This document shows positions 9,101-15,466 of a stretch of 18,613 nt of DNA, piece after piece. A program made the position numbers and the translations under genes. Within the stretch, counting starts at the first letter, position 1. Each line of letters begins with the position of its first letter. Source of the stretch: B8-G4 sp033720735 (GTDB taxonomy: Bacteria > Bacteroidota > Bacteroidia > Chitinophagales > Saprospiraceae); assembly GCA_033720735.1 (NCBI GenBank), contig JAWWBX010000056.1, forward strand, positions 1 through 18,613. The letters run 5' to 3'. The notes beneath the pieces were generated by a model, which was not told where the DNA came from, did not search any database, and saw only the letters and a program-made list of their open reading frames with translations.

Positions 9101-9290
9101 GGTATGCCGCGTTGAAGACAACGGTGTCGGCCTTTCTAACGGCACGTTGTCGCGCCATGAAACGGATCGGATGCATGCCCTGCAACTCATCCGGCATCGT
9201 CTGCTCCATCAACCAGGCAGCAGCCTTGAAATTGTCAATCTCGCACATGACAAGGGTGTGCGGGCCACCATCCAATTGCCGTATCAATGA
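6198..9290 (+). CDS. Two-component sensor histidine kinase, periplasmic propeller/Y_Y_Y, LytS-type kinase
   Basis: The ATG at 6198 gives 1030 residues and a signal peptide (LLLILPIPAWAQ). Residues about 30-700 contain at least nine reg_prop-like propeller repeats (for example DSSGFVWIGTYTGLCRYDG, AGLLWVGTDRGLASVD, SGNLWLSIAKYGV, DGVWWLGTVQSGVIRYDP, DGLLWMITGSGMQSFDP), enough for two seven-bladed propellers. Residues about 715-785 form a Y_Y_Y domain (FEYSLDTVTQGW, then LQPGTYRLFYRAVNHHG). A single membrane helix lies at about 792-815, followed by a basic WRRKQRER segment and a short coiled linker. The kinase is of the His_kinase/LytS type: ALRAQMNPHFLFNIFN with phospho-acceptor His848, N-box QPLAENAIRHG with Asn942, and G-box EDNGVGLS around residue 974. 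The ligand is unknown; relatives with this layout often sense polysaccharide fragments or surface cues. The protein ends before any response-regulator domain, unlike hybrid HTCS proteins. Its stop overlaps the next start as ATGA. Confidence 0.95.
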   Translation: MHTPQQLLTRFAGWGLLLILPIPAWAQLHQNPVIIDEALPSTFVTDIDQDSSGFVWIGTYTGLCRYDGVRVRVLRHDPADTSSLPGSYISDMIYDHQAGLLWVGTDRGLASVDITSLKVIRHAPPEHPELGRRSIGSVTLDRSGNLWLSIAKYGVATRSQQGSWHWSPVPDSLMALDPIRYGGIMDIAESAVSPGTMWVSCGAGIYACRLGEPLHRLHSFAGEDLQNTMYNNQIRTIHPHQDGTLYLGTWSNGLIAYRPDPSIQGARVVPLNGYHKYSSYGVNPPILQHEASALWVPTLRGSCLFDLSHRSFDTCFTVENAVGRSFTFNVELRDMQGRYWASSEYGVYLFDPLNNQFDHYTFDPGDEVYSYVGGLLAEVPGEDLIATTYQQAQGVYLLHRPSRTWTLARPEGAGARTIFRGEELVALPDGRLVVLERQAIYLLDARVGTLERLRTSLDDLNVLWKSMTVDDDGVWWLGTVQSGVIRYDPGSREVRIYRDQFQGDSLPWPVAIDDLYCDGDNNIWVRKAFGYAVIPRSDDQVVNVQEIGGQNIECTPFAEDPYGNVWFAVAGQGLVMTSAETATFRPHRILGSEAGVVNTDIRALAFDRDGLLWMITGSGMQSFDPHTGYSRQFTAADGLVTFDPMFNRNPMVLTHLKPLSTGGMAYAPRGGFSQFDPGAIAINREIPQPYVFSVKSAHGALDVGNAQVTVPQTGLPVTVSLSALGFSQSAQTRFEYSLDTVTQGWQPAPDGNVTFGALQPGTYRLFYRAVNHHGLISPARLFTFRVSVPWWRSLWFYASLVLLAGTGLLGLLSWRRKQRERLTAKENEVQLLLASLESRALRAQMNPHFLFNIFNTIQELILTGDNEMAYEYTSKFSKLLRMILDNASKEEITLEHEVEFLDLYLQLESLRFDDAFSYDIELEAGLEHMHIPVFLMQPLAENAIRHGLLPSKGDKRLEISFVSSDQGLVCRVEDNGVGLSNGTLSRHETDRMHALQLIRHRLLHQPGSSLEIVNLAHDKGVRATIQLPYQ

Positions 9291-10060
9291 GCTATCGAGC
9301 ACTGATCATCGATGATGAAAAACGGGCGATCAATATCCTGCGCCTTCTGATCGAACGCCATTTGCCGGATATCACGCAGATCGAAACAGCTCTGGGTGCG
9401 GAGGCGGCTCTCAGCACTATGCGCCAGCTGTCACCGGATGTGTTATTCCTGGACATTGAAATGCCCGTGATGACCGGCTTCGAGCTGTTGTCGGAGATCC
9501 GCAATGATCACGAAGAGGTCGGCGTGATCTTCACGACTGCGTATGACCACTATGCGATCAAGGCGATTCGCTTCTCGGCCATTGATTACCTCCTGAAGCC
9601 CATCGATGTGCAGGAGCTGAAAGCCGCGTGGGAGCGGTTTCTGGCAACACGTAACACCCCGGGAGTCGTGCGGCAAGACCTGCTGACCAATCTACTGAGC
9701 AACCTGCAGTCGATCCATACGCGCAAACCTCGTCTTGCCGTCCCGACCCAGGGCGGCGCGGTCTTTTTCGACATCGATGAGATCACGCATTGCGCTGCCG
9801 ACAACAACTATACGGTCTTCCATCTTGAGACTGGCAAGCGCTTTGTCGCATCCAAGACCCTCAAGGATTACGATACACTCCTGGGCGACTATCACTTCCT
9901 GCGCGTGCATCAGTCATACCTGGTCAATCCCGCCTTTATCAAGCAGTACACCCAGAAGGGGTTGCTGGAGCTGAAGGACGGTACGACCATTCCCGTGTCC
10001 CGGCGCAAACATCATTGGGTCAACCATCGCCTGAAGGAGATGTATTCTGGCGATCACTGA
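9287..10060 (+). CDS. LytTR-family response regulator
   Basis: 257 residues. The receiver domain (about 1-125) has the acidic pair Asp9-Asp10, phospho-acceptor Asp56 in DVLFLDIEMP, Thr83/Thr84 in IFTTAYD and Lys104 in DYLLKPID. The LytTR DNA-binding domain (about 150-253) shows the typical IxxCxADNNYTVFHL start, the KTLKDYDTLL segment, FLRVHQSYLVNP and PVSRRKHHWV. All receiver key residues are present. It overlaps the kinase gene by four bases (ATGA), so the two are co-translated cognate partners. Such proteins bind direct-repeat operators. Its targets are not shown by the sequence; the divergent fibre operon and the downstream GIN gene are candidates. Confidence 0.96.
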   Translation: MSYRALIIDDEKRAINILRLLIERHLPDITQIETALGAEAALSTMRQLSPDVLFLDIEMPVMTGFELLSEIRNDHEEVGVIFTTAYDHYAIKAIRFSAIDYLLKPIDVQELKAAWERFLATRNTPGVVRQDLLTNLLSNLQSIHTRKPRLAVPTQGGAVFFDIDEITHCAADNNYTVFHLETGKRFVASKTLKDYDTLLGDYHFLRVHQSYLVNPAFIKQYTQKGLLELKDGTTIPVSRRKHHWVNHRLKEMYSGDH

Positions 10061-10096
10061 CCACAGCCGTAATAATTATCCAGGGTGCATTGCAAC

Positions 10097-10107
10097 GTTT
10101 GGCAAAC
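10097..10107. promoter_or_regulatory. Small palindrome in leader of GIN-domain gene
   Basis: GTTTGGCAAAC is a perfect 5-bp inverted repeat around one base, 28 bases before the ATG at 10135. It could be an operator half or a minor hairpin. It is too short to assign a function. Confidence 0.25.
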
Positions 10108-10134
10108 TCGCGTGTCATTCACTTCAGACACAAC

Positions 10135-10890
10135 ATGCAAAACATGCGTTATCGCTACTTCATCCTCACCGTGGTCGGCCTTGCCCTGGCCGGATTGCCG
10201 TTGAGCGGACAAATGCTCACACACTTGCCCTCATTTGACAAGATCAAGGTCGGTCCCAGAGTTGCGCTGGTGCTGGAAAAGGGTGATCAGGCTTCCGTAC
10301 GCCTCGCATACGAAGGGCTGGACGAGGATCTGGTCAACGTGGAAGTCAAGCAAGGGACCCTGCTGATCTATCTGGACCGCGCCCGGAATCTGGAACCCAA
10401 ACGAAAAATAGTGACGCCCTACGGCAAGGTACGCGAGAGCATTTATTCGGGCACCCGGGTGACCGCTTACGTGACCTATCAGGATCTCAACAAGCTGGTC
10501 ATGAAAGGCGATGAGGATGCCCGGATCAGCGGTGATGTCAGTGGAGAGACCTTCAAGCTCAAAGCATATGGTGATTCCGAGATCAGTTTCGCCAGTCTGC
10601 ATACCGGACGCCTGAAAGTGAAGATGTTTGGCGATTGTGCCCTGACCATGGGTGCAGGTACCGCCGACCGGCAGAAGTATGTGGTATTTGGAGACCATCA
10701 TATCGACGCCAGGTATCTGACCGGCAGCAAGGTGAAGGCAACCAGCCTCGGTGACACGCATCTTCGGGTGAACGGAGATCAGGTGAAAGTGACCGCCCTG
10801 GGCGAGGCGGATATCTCGTGCCCGGACTCGGCACGACTCAGGAAGTTCGTCATTGGGGAAAGCTCTGTCCAGCGCTTCCGGACCCACTAG
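10135..10890 (+). CDS. Secreted GIN-domain (DUF2807) protein
   Basis: The ATG at 10135 gives 251 residues (an in-frame ATG at 10144 is equally plausible). The signal peptide is RYFILTVVGLALAGLPLSG. The mature part opens FDKIKVGPRVALVLEKGD, the characteristic GIN/DUF2807 start, followed by alternating short strands with recurring GD turns (MKGDEDARISGDVSG, LKAYGDSEIS, KMFGDCALTMG, VFGDHHIDARYL, TSLGDTHLRVNGD). This is the single-stranded beta-solenoid layout of the 'putative auto-transporter adhesin head' family. Length is normal. Biochemical function is not known for the family; location is periplasmic or outer surface. It follows the response regulator by 74 bases in the same direction and may share its transcript or be its target. 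Confidence 0.88.
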   Translation: MQNMRYRYFILTVVGLALAGLPLSGQMLTHLPSFDKIKVGPRVALVLEKGDQASVRLAYEGLDEDLVNVEVKQGTLLIYLDRARNLEPKRKIVTPYGKVRESIYSGTRVTAYVTYQDLNKLVMKGDEDARISGDVSGETFKLKAYGDSEISFASLHTGRLKVKMFGDCALTMGAGTADRQKYVVFGDHHIDARYLTGSKVKATSLGDTHLRVNGDQVKVTALGEADISCPDSARLRKFVIGESSVQRFRTH

Positions 10891-10941
10891 CTCTACGCGT
10901 CCTTCAGGCAACCTTTCCTGCCAATCCGCGTTGGTAACGTT

Positions 10942-10954
10942 GGTACGGTGTACC
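10942..10954. promoter_or_regulatory. Short hairpin/palindrome upstream of racemase gene
   Basis: GGTACGGTGTACC is a perfect 5-bp stem with a 3-base loop, preceded by a partial direct repeat (GTTGGTA, ACGTTGGTAC). It sits 35 bases before the racemase start and 51 bases after the GIN gene stop. It has no T-run, so it does not look like an intrinsic terminator. An operator is possible. Confidence 0.25.
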
Positions 10955-10976
10955 TTACTATCGCCCTTCGTTGACC

Positions 10977-10982
10977 AAAGGA
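10977..10982 (+). promoter_or_regulatory. Ribosome binding site of racemase gene
   Basis: AAAGGA lies seven bases before the ATG at 10990 and supports this start. It is one of the few clear Shine-Dalgarno sequences in the window. Confidence 0.6.
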
Positions 10983-10989
10983 TTGACGT

Positions 10990-11664
10990 ATGAAACAAAT
11001 CGGCCTGATCGGAGGGACATCCTGGTTCTCCACCGTTGAATACTACCGCTATATCAATCAGATTGTCGATGAGCGTGCCGGGAGCAATCCTCCTCTCCTC
11101 CTCTACAGTCTCAATATCGGACTGATGCGCCGTGGTGACTGGTCAGAGATCAACGAGACCTTTCTGAAAACCGCCCAGGTGTTGGAGGGTGCCGGGGCAG
11201 AAGCCATTGTGATCTGCGCCAATACCCCGCACAAGGTCTATCCACATATGCAACCCCGCATTGGCATTCCGATCCTGCACATTGCGGATGCCATCGGACA
11301 GGCAGCACAGCGGCAGCAACTGTCCAGGTTGGGCTTGCTGGGTACCCTGCCGGTCGTGCAGGGAGATTTCATCGGCGGGCACCTCACTGAGCAGTATGGC
11401 ATTAAGGTTCTGAGGCCAGAGCACCCGGACCGGACTCGCATGCACAAGCTTGTCGCCAACGAACTTACGCGAGGTATCATGACTGATGACGCACGCGCCT
11501 TTACCCTTCAGGCGATGGATCGACTGCGACTGGAGGGCGCCGACGGCATCATACTCGGATGTACAGAGTTACCTCTGCTCCTTGAGAACGTCGACTATGC
11601 CCTGCCACTGCTCGATACCACGCGTTTGCACGCTGAAATGGTCGCCGATTTTATCCTGGATTAA
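10990..11664 (+). CDS. Aspartate/glutamate racemase family protein
   Basis: 224 residues, close to the usual 230. It starts MKQIGLIGGTSWFSTVEYYR, the canonical N-terminus of the Asp/Glu racemase (YgeA-like) group. The two catalytic cysteines are present: Cys76 in VICANTPHK and Cys191 in ILGCTELPLLL, each in a conserved context. The cofactor-independent two-base mechanism interconverts L- and D-amino acids in the cytosol; the exact substrate (Asp, Glu or another amino acid) cannot be read from the sequence. A likely use is D-amino acid supply for the cell wall or D-amino acid catabolism. It is a single gene on its strand, converging on the MBL gene with 12 bases between stops. Confidence 0.93.
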   Translation: MKQIGLIGGTSWFSTVEYYRYINQIVDERAGSNPPLLLYSLNIGLMRRGDWSEINETFLKTAQVLEGAGAEAIVICANTPHKVYPHMQPRIGIPILHIADAIGQAAQRQQLSRLGLLGTLPVVQGDFIGGHLTEQYGIKVLRPEHPDRTRMHKLVANELTRGIMTDDARAFTLQAMDRLRLEGADGIILGCTELPLLLENVDYALPLLDTTRLHAEMVADFILD

Positions 11665-11676
11665 ATCTTCCGCCGG

Positions 11677-12498
11677 TCAACGGGTCACACCCCTGCAATG
11701 CGCGATATTCTTCGCGTGATTTTCTTGCAAGGCTTCCCAGAATGGATACCGGCTGCGATACTTCTCTGTAGGGAAGGCCTGAGGATCCCCGACGGCCCGC
11801 TCCAGATCGTCCAGATATTCCAGTGCATGATCCCGGCGACGCAGGATCTCCTGCTGACTGTCGGCAACGGTACCATGTCCCGGCACCATCCACTGGACGT
11901 GATGTAGTCGGAGGATGCGGTCCGTTTTGGCCATGGTACGGCGGTACGCCCCGATGTTATCCTCGACAAAGGGAAATTCCACATCACTCAGGTAATCTCC
12001 GGCGATCCAGACTCCCGGGGGTTCGACCAGCAGGTACATCCCTTCCCGGGTGTGCCCGGGTGCGAGGTAACCGGTCAGCACCGTGCCACTGAAGTGCATC
12101 GCCTTGCCATCGGTCCTGATGGTGATGTCCGGCTCAGGATAGGTCAATGACCAGGGACGTTCGATATAGTGTGCGAGGTCAAACGCGCGGATCTGTGCGA
12201 TGTCCTTGATCTTGTCCAGCTTGTCGGCAAATGGTCCGCTGGCGATGACGCGCGCACCAGGAAAGGCGCCATACCCGAGGATATGGTCAAAATCACTGTG
12301 CGTAAACACCAGATAGAGGGTACGCTCCCGCCGCCGTTGTTCTACAAAAGCACGGATGCGCAACACCTCTCCGGGCAGCCAGGACGGGTCTACGAGGAAG
12401 ACAGCCCGGGGTGTTTCGATCAGCACAGAGTTGGTCTGATACAAGGCGCTGGTAAATACCGTGACGTGCTCGTGGAGGAACTGGATGGGTTCAGCCAT
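11677..12498 (-). CDS. MBL-fold metallo-hydrolase with HxDxDH metal motif
   Basis: The ATG at 12498 gives 273 residues. The frame is open upstream to 12684, but that part is not family-like and runs across the start of the divergent glycosyltransferase gene; an ATG at 12561 is a second option. Metallo-beta-lactamase-fold motifs appear in order: Asp37 in FLVDPSW, THSDFDH (His67, Asp69, Asp71, His72), APGHT (His149), IAGDYLSD (Asp168) and VPGHG (His208). The usual second histidine of HxHxDH is replaced by aspartate (Asp69), a variant seen in some MBL families, so one metal site is altered. No signal peptide is present, so it is cytosolic. Substrate is unknown; hydrolysis of a thioester, lactone or phosphoester is typical of the fold. 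Confidence 0.87.
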   Translation of the reverse strand: MAEPIQFLHEHVTVFTSALYQTNSVLIETPRAVFLVDPSWLPGEVLRIRAFVEQRRRERTLYLVFTHSDFDHILGYGAFPGARVIASGPFADKLDKIKDIAQIRAFDLAHYIERPWSLTYPEPDITIRTDGKAMHFSGTVLTGYLAPGHTREGMYLLVEPPGVWIAGDYLSDVEFPFVEDNIGAYRRTMAKTDRILRLHHVQWMVPGHGTVADSQQEILRRRDHALEYLDDLERAVGDPQAFPTEKYRSRYPFWEALQENHAKNIAHCRGVTR

Positions 12499-12651
12499 GG
12501 TCTCATTTGCAGCCGTGAGATGTTGACGATGTGCTGCGCACATTGAATGTACAAAGATCATGGTGCCCCCGGGTTTTCGATTGCGCTTGATACGCTTATC
12601 TTCCCGTCCGAAAATAACCAGGTCACCATGCTGGTCAAACCACCCAAAAAC

Positions 12652-12658
12652 GGAGGAG
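12652..12658 (+). promoter_or_regulatory. Strong ribosome binding site of glycosyltransferase gene
   Basis: GGAGGAG is placed seven bases before the ATG at 12666. This is the strongest Shine-Dalgarno match in the window and fixes the start. Confidence 0.75.
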
Positions 12659-12665
12659 CTGGGAA

Positions 12666-13457
12666 ATGAGTGATTCGAGTGCACGGGAAATCAGGCTCTC
12701 TGTCGCCATCATCACCTATAACGAGGAGGAGAACATCGGCCGCTGTCTCGCTTCTGTGCAGGACATCGCTGATGAGATCGTGGTGGTGGATTCGTTTTCG
12801 ACCGACAAGACAGAGGAGATCTGTCGTTCATTTGGAGTGCGGTTTATTCAGCACACATTCGAAGGGCATGTGGAGCAAAAAAATGTGGCACTGGACAGCA
12901 CGACCCATGAGTATGTCCTTTCGCTCGATGCGGATGAAGCACTGTCGGATGCGCTGCGACGCTCCATTGTTCAGGTCAAATCTGATTTTGTGCACGATGG
13001 CTACAGCTTCAACAGGCTGACCAACTATGCCGGGCAATGGATCCGACACTGCGGCTGGTACCCCGACCGCAAGTTGCGACTCTGGCGCAAATCACAGGGA
13101 CGCTGGGGTGGGGACAACCCCCACGACAAGGTGATCATGCGCGATGGAGCGACGACAGCCCATCTGACCGGCGACCTGTTGCACTATTCCTATCGCGATC
13201 TTGCCCATCACATCCAGAAGATGGACTATCTCACAACCATCAGTGCCAGGGTGGCCTTTGAAAACGGGAAGCGGGCCAGCCTGGCACGCATCCTGATGGC
13301 CCTTCCCTTCAACTTTTTACGGGATTACATCATCAAAGGAGGTTTCAGGGACGGCTACTATGGCCTGCTCATCTGCTACAACGGCGGTTACAGCAAGTTT
13401 TTGAAGTACGCCAAATTGCGGTTGTTGTGGCGTGAGGCGCGGGAAAACCAGGCGTGA
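12666..13457 (+). CDS. Family 2 glycosyltransferase, WaaE/KdtX-like
   Basis: 263 residues, usual length for LPS-core family 2 transferases. The GT-A nucleotide-sugar motifs are visible: LSVAIITYNEEENIGRCL (11-28), VVVDSFSTDKT with Asp42, and the metal-binding DxD in LSLDADE (Asp88, Asp90). The middle part CGWYPDRKLRLWRK and a DNPHDKV segment are typical of the WaaE/LgtF-like group. The C-terminus is basic and amphipathic (FNFLRDYIIKGGFRDGYYG, LRLLWREARE), in keeping with association with the inner face of the inner membrane. The likely role is transfer of a hexose during lipopolysaccharide core or other surface glycan synthesis. It has no glycan-cluster neighbours here, so it stands alone. 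It is divergent from the MBL gene and convergent with the PycTM-like gene. Confidence 0.93.
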   Translation: MSDSSAREIRLSVAIITYNEEENIGRCLASVQDIADEIVVVDSFSTDKTEEICRSFGVRFIQHTFEGHVEQKNVALDSTTHEYVLSLDADEALSDALRRSIVQVKSDFVHDGYSFNRLTNYAGQWIRHCGWYPDRKLRLWRKSQGRWGGDNPHDKVIMRDGATTAHLTGDLLHYSYRDLAHHIQKMDYLTTISARVAFENGKRASLARILMALPFNFLRDYIIKGGFRDGYYGLLICYNGGYSKFLKYAKLRLLWREARENQA

Positions 13458-13459
13458 TC

Positions 13460-13471
13460 GGCGCTCGCGCC
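13460..13471. terminator. GC hairpin between convergent genes
   Basis: GGCGCTCGCGCC has 5-bp perfect arms and a 2-base loop, filling most of the 19-base gap between the two converging stop codons. No T-run follows on either strand, so it is a weak candidate for a shared bidirectional terminator. Confidence 0.35.
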
Positions 13472-13476
13472 CTGTA

Positions 13477-13998
13477 TTACGTCATCAGCAGAAAACCCAC
13501 CAGAATAATGAGTAGTGCCACGGAGACCATCATCATGCGCATGGCCGTGTTCACCGCTTTCATTTTCCTGGTCGCAATGGTCGAGTTGGTATGGATCTGC
13601 TCCGCAAGTTGCACCGACATTTCAGCATCATCGATGACGATCTTTTCGAGAAAGGCATGATAGGCCTTGTACTCCGTAAAATCTGACACGATGTCCCCGA
13701 AATAGATCACTGACGTCGGGTTCTTGTTCTCAAACCGGGGGATGAAACAGCGGAATGCATAGAGCATGGAGATCAGCGTGGTGACAATAAAGACAAACAG
13801 GATCCCCATTTGTACTACAGTCCATTCAGCAACGCTCGCCTGGATCTTGCCGACGCTGTTGAGAATGATCGAAAACAGGATACCGAAGATCGAAATGACC
13901 AGACCTGCTTTGACCTCGGAAAACCGGATCATCTCCTGGTTGTTCCGAAGGATGGCCCAGTATTGCTCATACTTTTCGTAGATGGACAGGGCATTCAT
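13477..13998 (-). CDS. PycTM-like (Pycsar effector family, former DUF5706) membrane protein
   Basis: The ATG at 13998 gives 173 residues starting MNALSIYEKYEQYW. An upstream in-frame ATG at 14061 would add 21 residues. Three membrane helices are visible at about 31-49 (AGLVISIFGILFSIILNS), 61-83 and 154-172. Between helices two and three lies a cytosolic segment with SVIYFGDIV (96-104) and LAEQIHTNSTIATRKMKAVN (131-150). This pattern matches what I recall of the PycTM family: the KAxxxxxxxGxxxSI first helix, the IYFGxI motif, and the QIxxNSxIAxxKxxxxN segment. In Pycsar anti-phage systems such proteins are membrane-disrupting effectors activated by cCMP or cUMP made by an adjacent cyclase. 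No cyclase gene is next to it here, so a defence role is uncertain. It could be an orphan effector or a relative with another role. Confidence 0.72.
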   Translation of the reverse strand: MNALSIYEKYEQYWAILRNNQEMIRFSEVKAGLVISIFGILFSIILNSVGKIQASVAEWTVVQMGILFVFIVTTLISMLYAFRCFIPRFENKNPTSVIYFGDIVSDFTEYKAYHAFLEKIVIDDAEMSVQLAEQIHTNSTIATRKMKAVNTAMRMMMVSVALLIILVGFLLMT

Positions 13999-14125
13999 GA
14001 CCGTGCGCTTTGATGAGACATTGGACCTCAAAATAGCGAGAACTTGGCACAGCCGGAACACCCGAGAAGGCCTTGATCCGACGGCTGCCCGGGCATGAAT
14101 ATCGTCAACACATTACCTTTACAGC

Positions 14126-14578
14126 ATGTCGACCATCCTGAAAGGCGCACTCGCGGGACTGCTCATGATCGCCGGCAGCCTCCTGCCTGCCGTCAGTACT
14201 GCGCAAACCAGCTCTCCCGAATCGGCCATCCGCCAGATCCTCTCGGAGCAAGCTGCAGCCTGGAATAAAGGCGACATGGCAGGCTTCATGCAGCACTACT
14301 GGAAGTCCGACGACCTGCAATTTCTCGGGGCTTCCGGGCTGACCAAAGGGTGGCAGGCGACACTCGACAGATACAAAAAGGCGTATCCCGACGTTCAATC
14401 CATGGGCAAACTGACATTTGACCTGCACGAGATTAACCGACGCAGCGAAACGGTTTACTCGGTCATCGGCCAATACCATCTGTCGCGGGAAGGGCTCGAA
14501 AACCTGAGCGGACATTTTCTGTTAATTGTACAATCTATTGCAGGCAAGTGGCTGATTGTCGCTGATTCAACGCATTAG
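14126..14578 (+). CDS. Secreted SnoaL/DUF4440-like (NTF2-fold) protein
   Basis: 150 residues. A signal peptide is clear (LKGALAGLLMIAGSLLPAVSTAQ). The mature domain of about 120 residues begins AIRQILSEQAAAWNKGDMAGFM, followed by LTKGWQATLDRYKKAYPD and a C-terminal strand pair ending GKWLIVADSTH. This is the DUF4440/SnoaL-like cone-shaped alpha+beta fold. No catalytic residues can be assigned with confidence; many members are of unknown function, and a small-ligand-binding role in the periplasm is likely. The stop is one base before the ATG of the AraC-type regulator, so the two are co-transcribed and probably translationally coupled. Confidence 0.82.
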   Translation: MSTILKGALAGLLMIAGSLLPAVSTAQTSSPESAIRQILSEQAAAWNKGDMAGFMQHYWKSDDLQFLGASGLTKGWQATLDRYKKAYPDVQSMGKLTFDLHEINRRSETVYSVIGQYHLSREGLENLSGHFLLIVQSIAGKWLIVADSTH

Positions 14579-14579
14579 C

Positions 14580-15461
14580 ATGGTACACGGAACGACCGAC
14601 ATACTCCTGAGCGAAGGATTTGCCGTTGATCAAGGCGTGCACGGTGCGCGCATTGCACTGGATGCGGCCGTGGAGGTCCCTTGTGGGGAGCAGGACATGC
14701 TCTGGGCCGTGGCGCTGAGTGACAAGGTGCACTGTGGTTCCGGAGTGGGACCGATCAACATCGACCTGCACCGGGGAGAGTCAGCGCTCCTGCTCTGGCC
14801 ACGTTCGCCCTGGAGTGCCGTACTCTCCGGTGATGATGGCGCCGAGATCTCGGTCTTCCGGATCACCCTGGACGCCCTGCACCGCATGCTGGCTGTTGAT
14901 TTTCAATCCGCTAAACAAGCCGGCGCAGCACGCATGGATTATTCCAAACTATCCCGAGTCGTCAGATTGTCGCCTGTACAGCTGCAGGCCCTCGAGCGCC
15001 TGTTCATTCATTCTGAGCAGTCGCGTTTCCGTGCGATCGCACGTCGCGGGATCTTTCTGGACGCCTTCGCACAAATGCTTGAGACGCTCTACGGAACCGA
15101 TATCGATCAATGCCCGTTCCATATCGACTCCGATACGGAGCGCAAGATCCGGTCAGCAGAACACGTGCTCGTAAACAACCTGCATGCGCCGCCCGATCTG
15201 CAGAGCCTCGCCTTTGAGGTCGATCTGCCCAAGGCAGTACTGAAGGAAGGGTTCTACTACCTGTACGGTAAAACCATCAGTCAGTACCTGCAGGACTACA
15301 AGTTTGAGCACGCTACTACAATGCTTGAGAGCGGCAAGTACCTGATCAAGGAAGTCGCCTTTGCCATCGGCTATCAGAATCCCAGCCACTTTATCAGCGC
15401 CTTCAAACAGCGCTACGGCACGACGCCCAAGCAATGGCTCAAGCAGTCGAGCCCGCAATAG
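14580..15461 (+). CDS. AraC-family transcriptional regulator
   Basis: The ATG at 14580 gives 293 residues; an in-frame TTG at 14556 would overlap the upstream gene and is less likely. The N-terminal part (about 1-170) is a variable sensing domain with no membrane helix. The last 100 residues form the AraC/XylS double helix-turn-helix. The second helix-turn-helix is canonical (KEVAFAIGYQNPSHFISAFK, then RYGTTPKQW). The first (LQSLAFEVDLPKAVLKEGF, then YYLYGKTISQYLQDYKFEHA) is of the PchR-like subtype, with KEGFxxxYG in place of the usual RxFK. Direct coupling to the secreted SnoaL-like gene suggests joint expression. A siderophore- or small-molecule-responsive role would be typical of PchR-like proteins but is not shown here. 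Confidence 0.92.
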   Translation: MVHGTTDILLSEGFAVDQGVHGARIALDAAVEVPCGEQDMLWAVALSDKVHCGSGVGPINIDLHRGESALLLWPRSPWSAVLSGDDGAEISVFRITLDALHRMLAVDFQSAKQAGAARMDYSKLSRVVRLSPVQLQALERLFIHSEQSRFRAIARRGIFLDAFAQMLETLYGTDIDQCPFHIDSDTERKIRSAEHVLVNNLHAPPDLQSLAFEVDLPKAVLKEGFYYLYGKTISQYLQDYKFEHATTMLESGKYLIKEVAFAIGYQNPSHFISAFKQRYGTTPKQWLKQSSPQ

Positions 15462-15466
15462 GAAGC

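Noticed and set aside
6198..10060. Hybrid two-component (HTCS) protein of a polysaccharide-utilisation locus
   Set aside because: The kinase stops after its ATPase domain, the regulator is a separate LytTR protein, and no SusC/SusD or glycoside hydrolase gene is present in the window.
10061..10134. Standard -35/-10 promoter before the GIN gene
   Set aside because: An AT-rich patch (TAATAATTAT) and TTGCAA are present, but no matching second element at proper spacing was seen.
13477..14578. A complete Pycsar defence system
   Set aside because: No nucleotide-cyclase gene is next to the PycTM-like gene; the neighbours are a glycosyltransferase and a SnoaL-like protein. Only an orphan effector-like gene can be supported.
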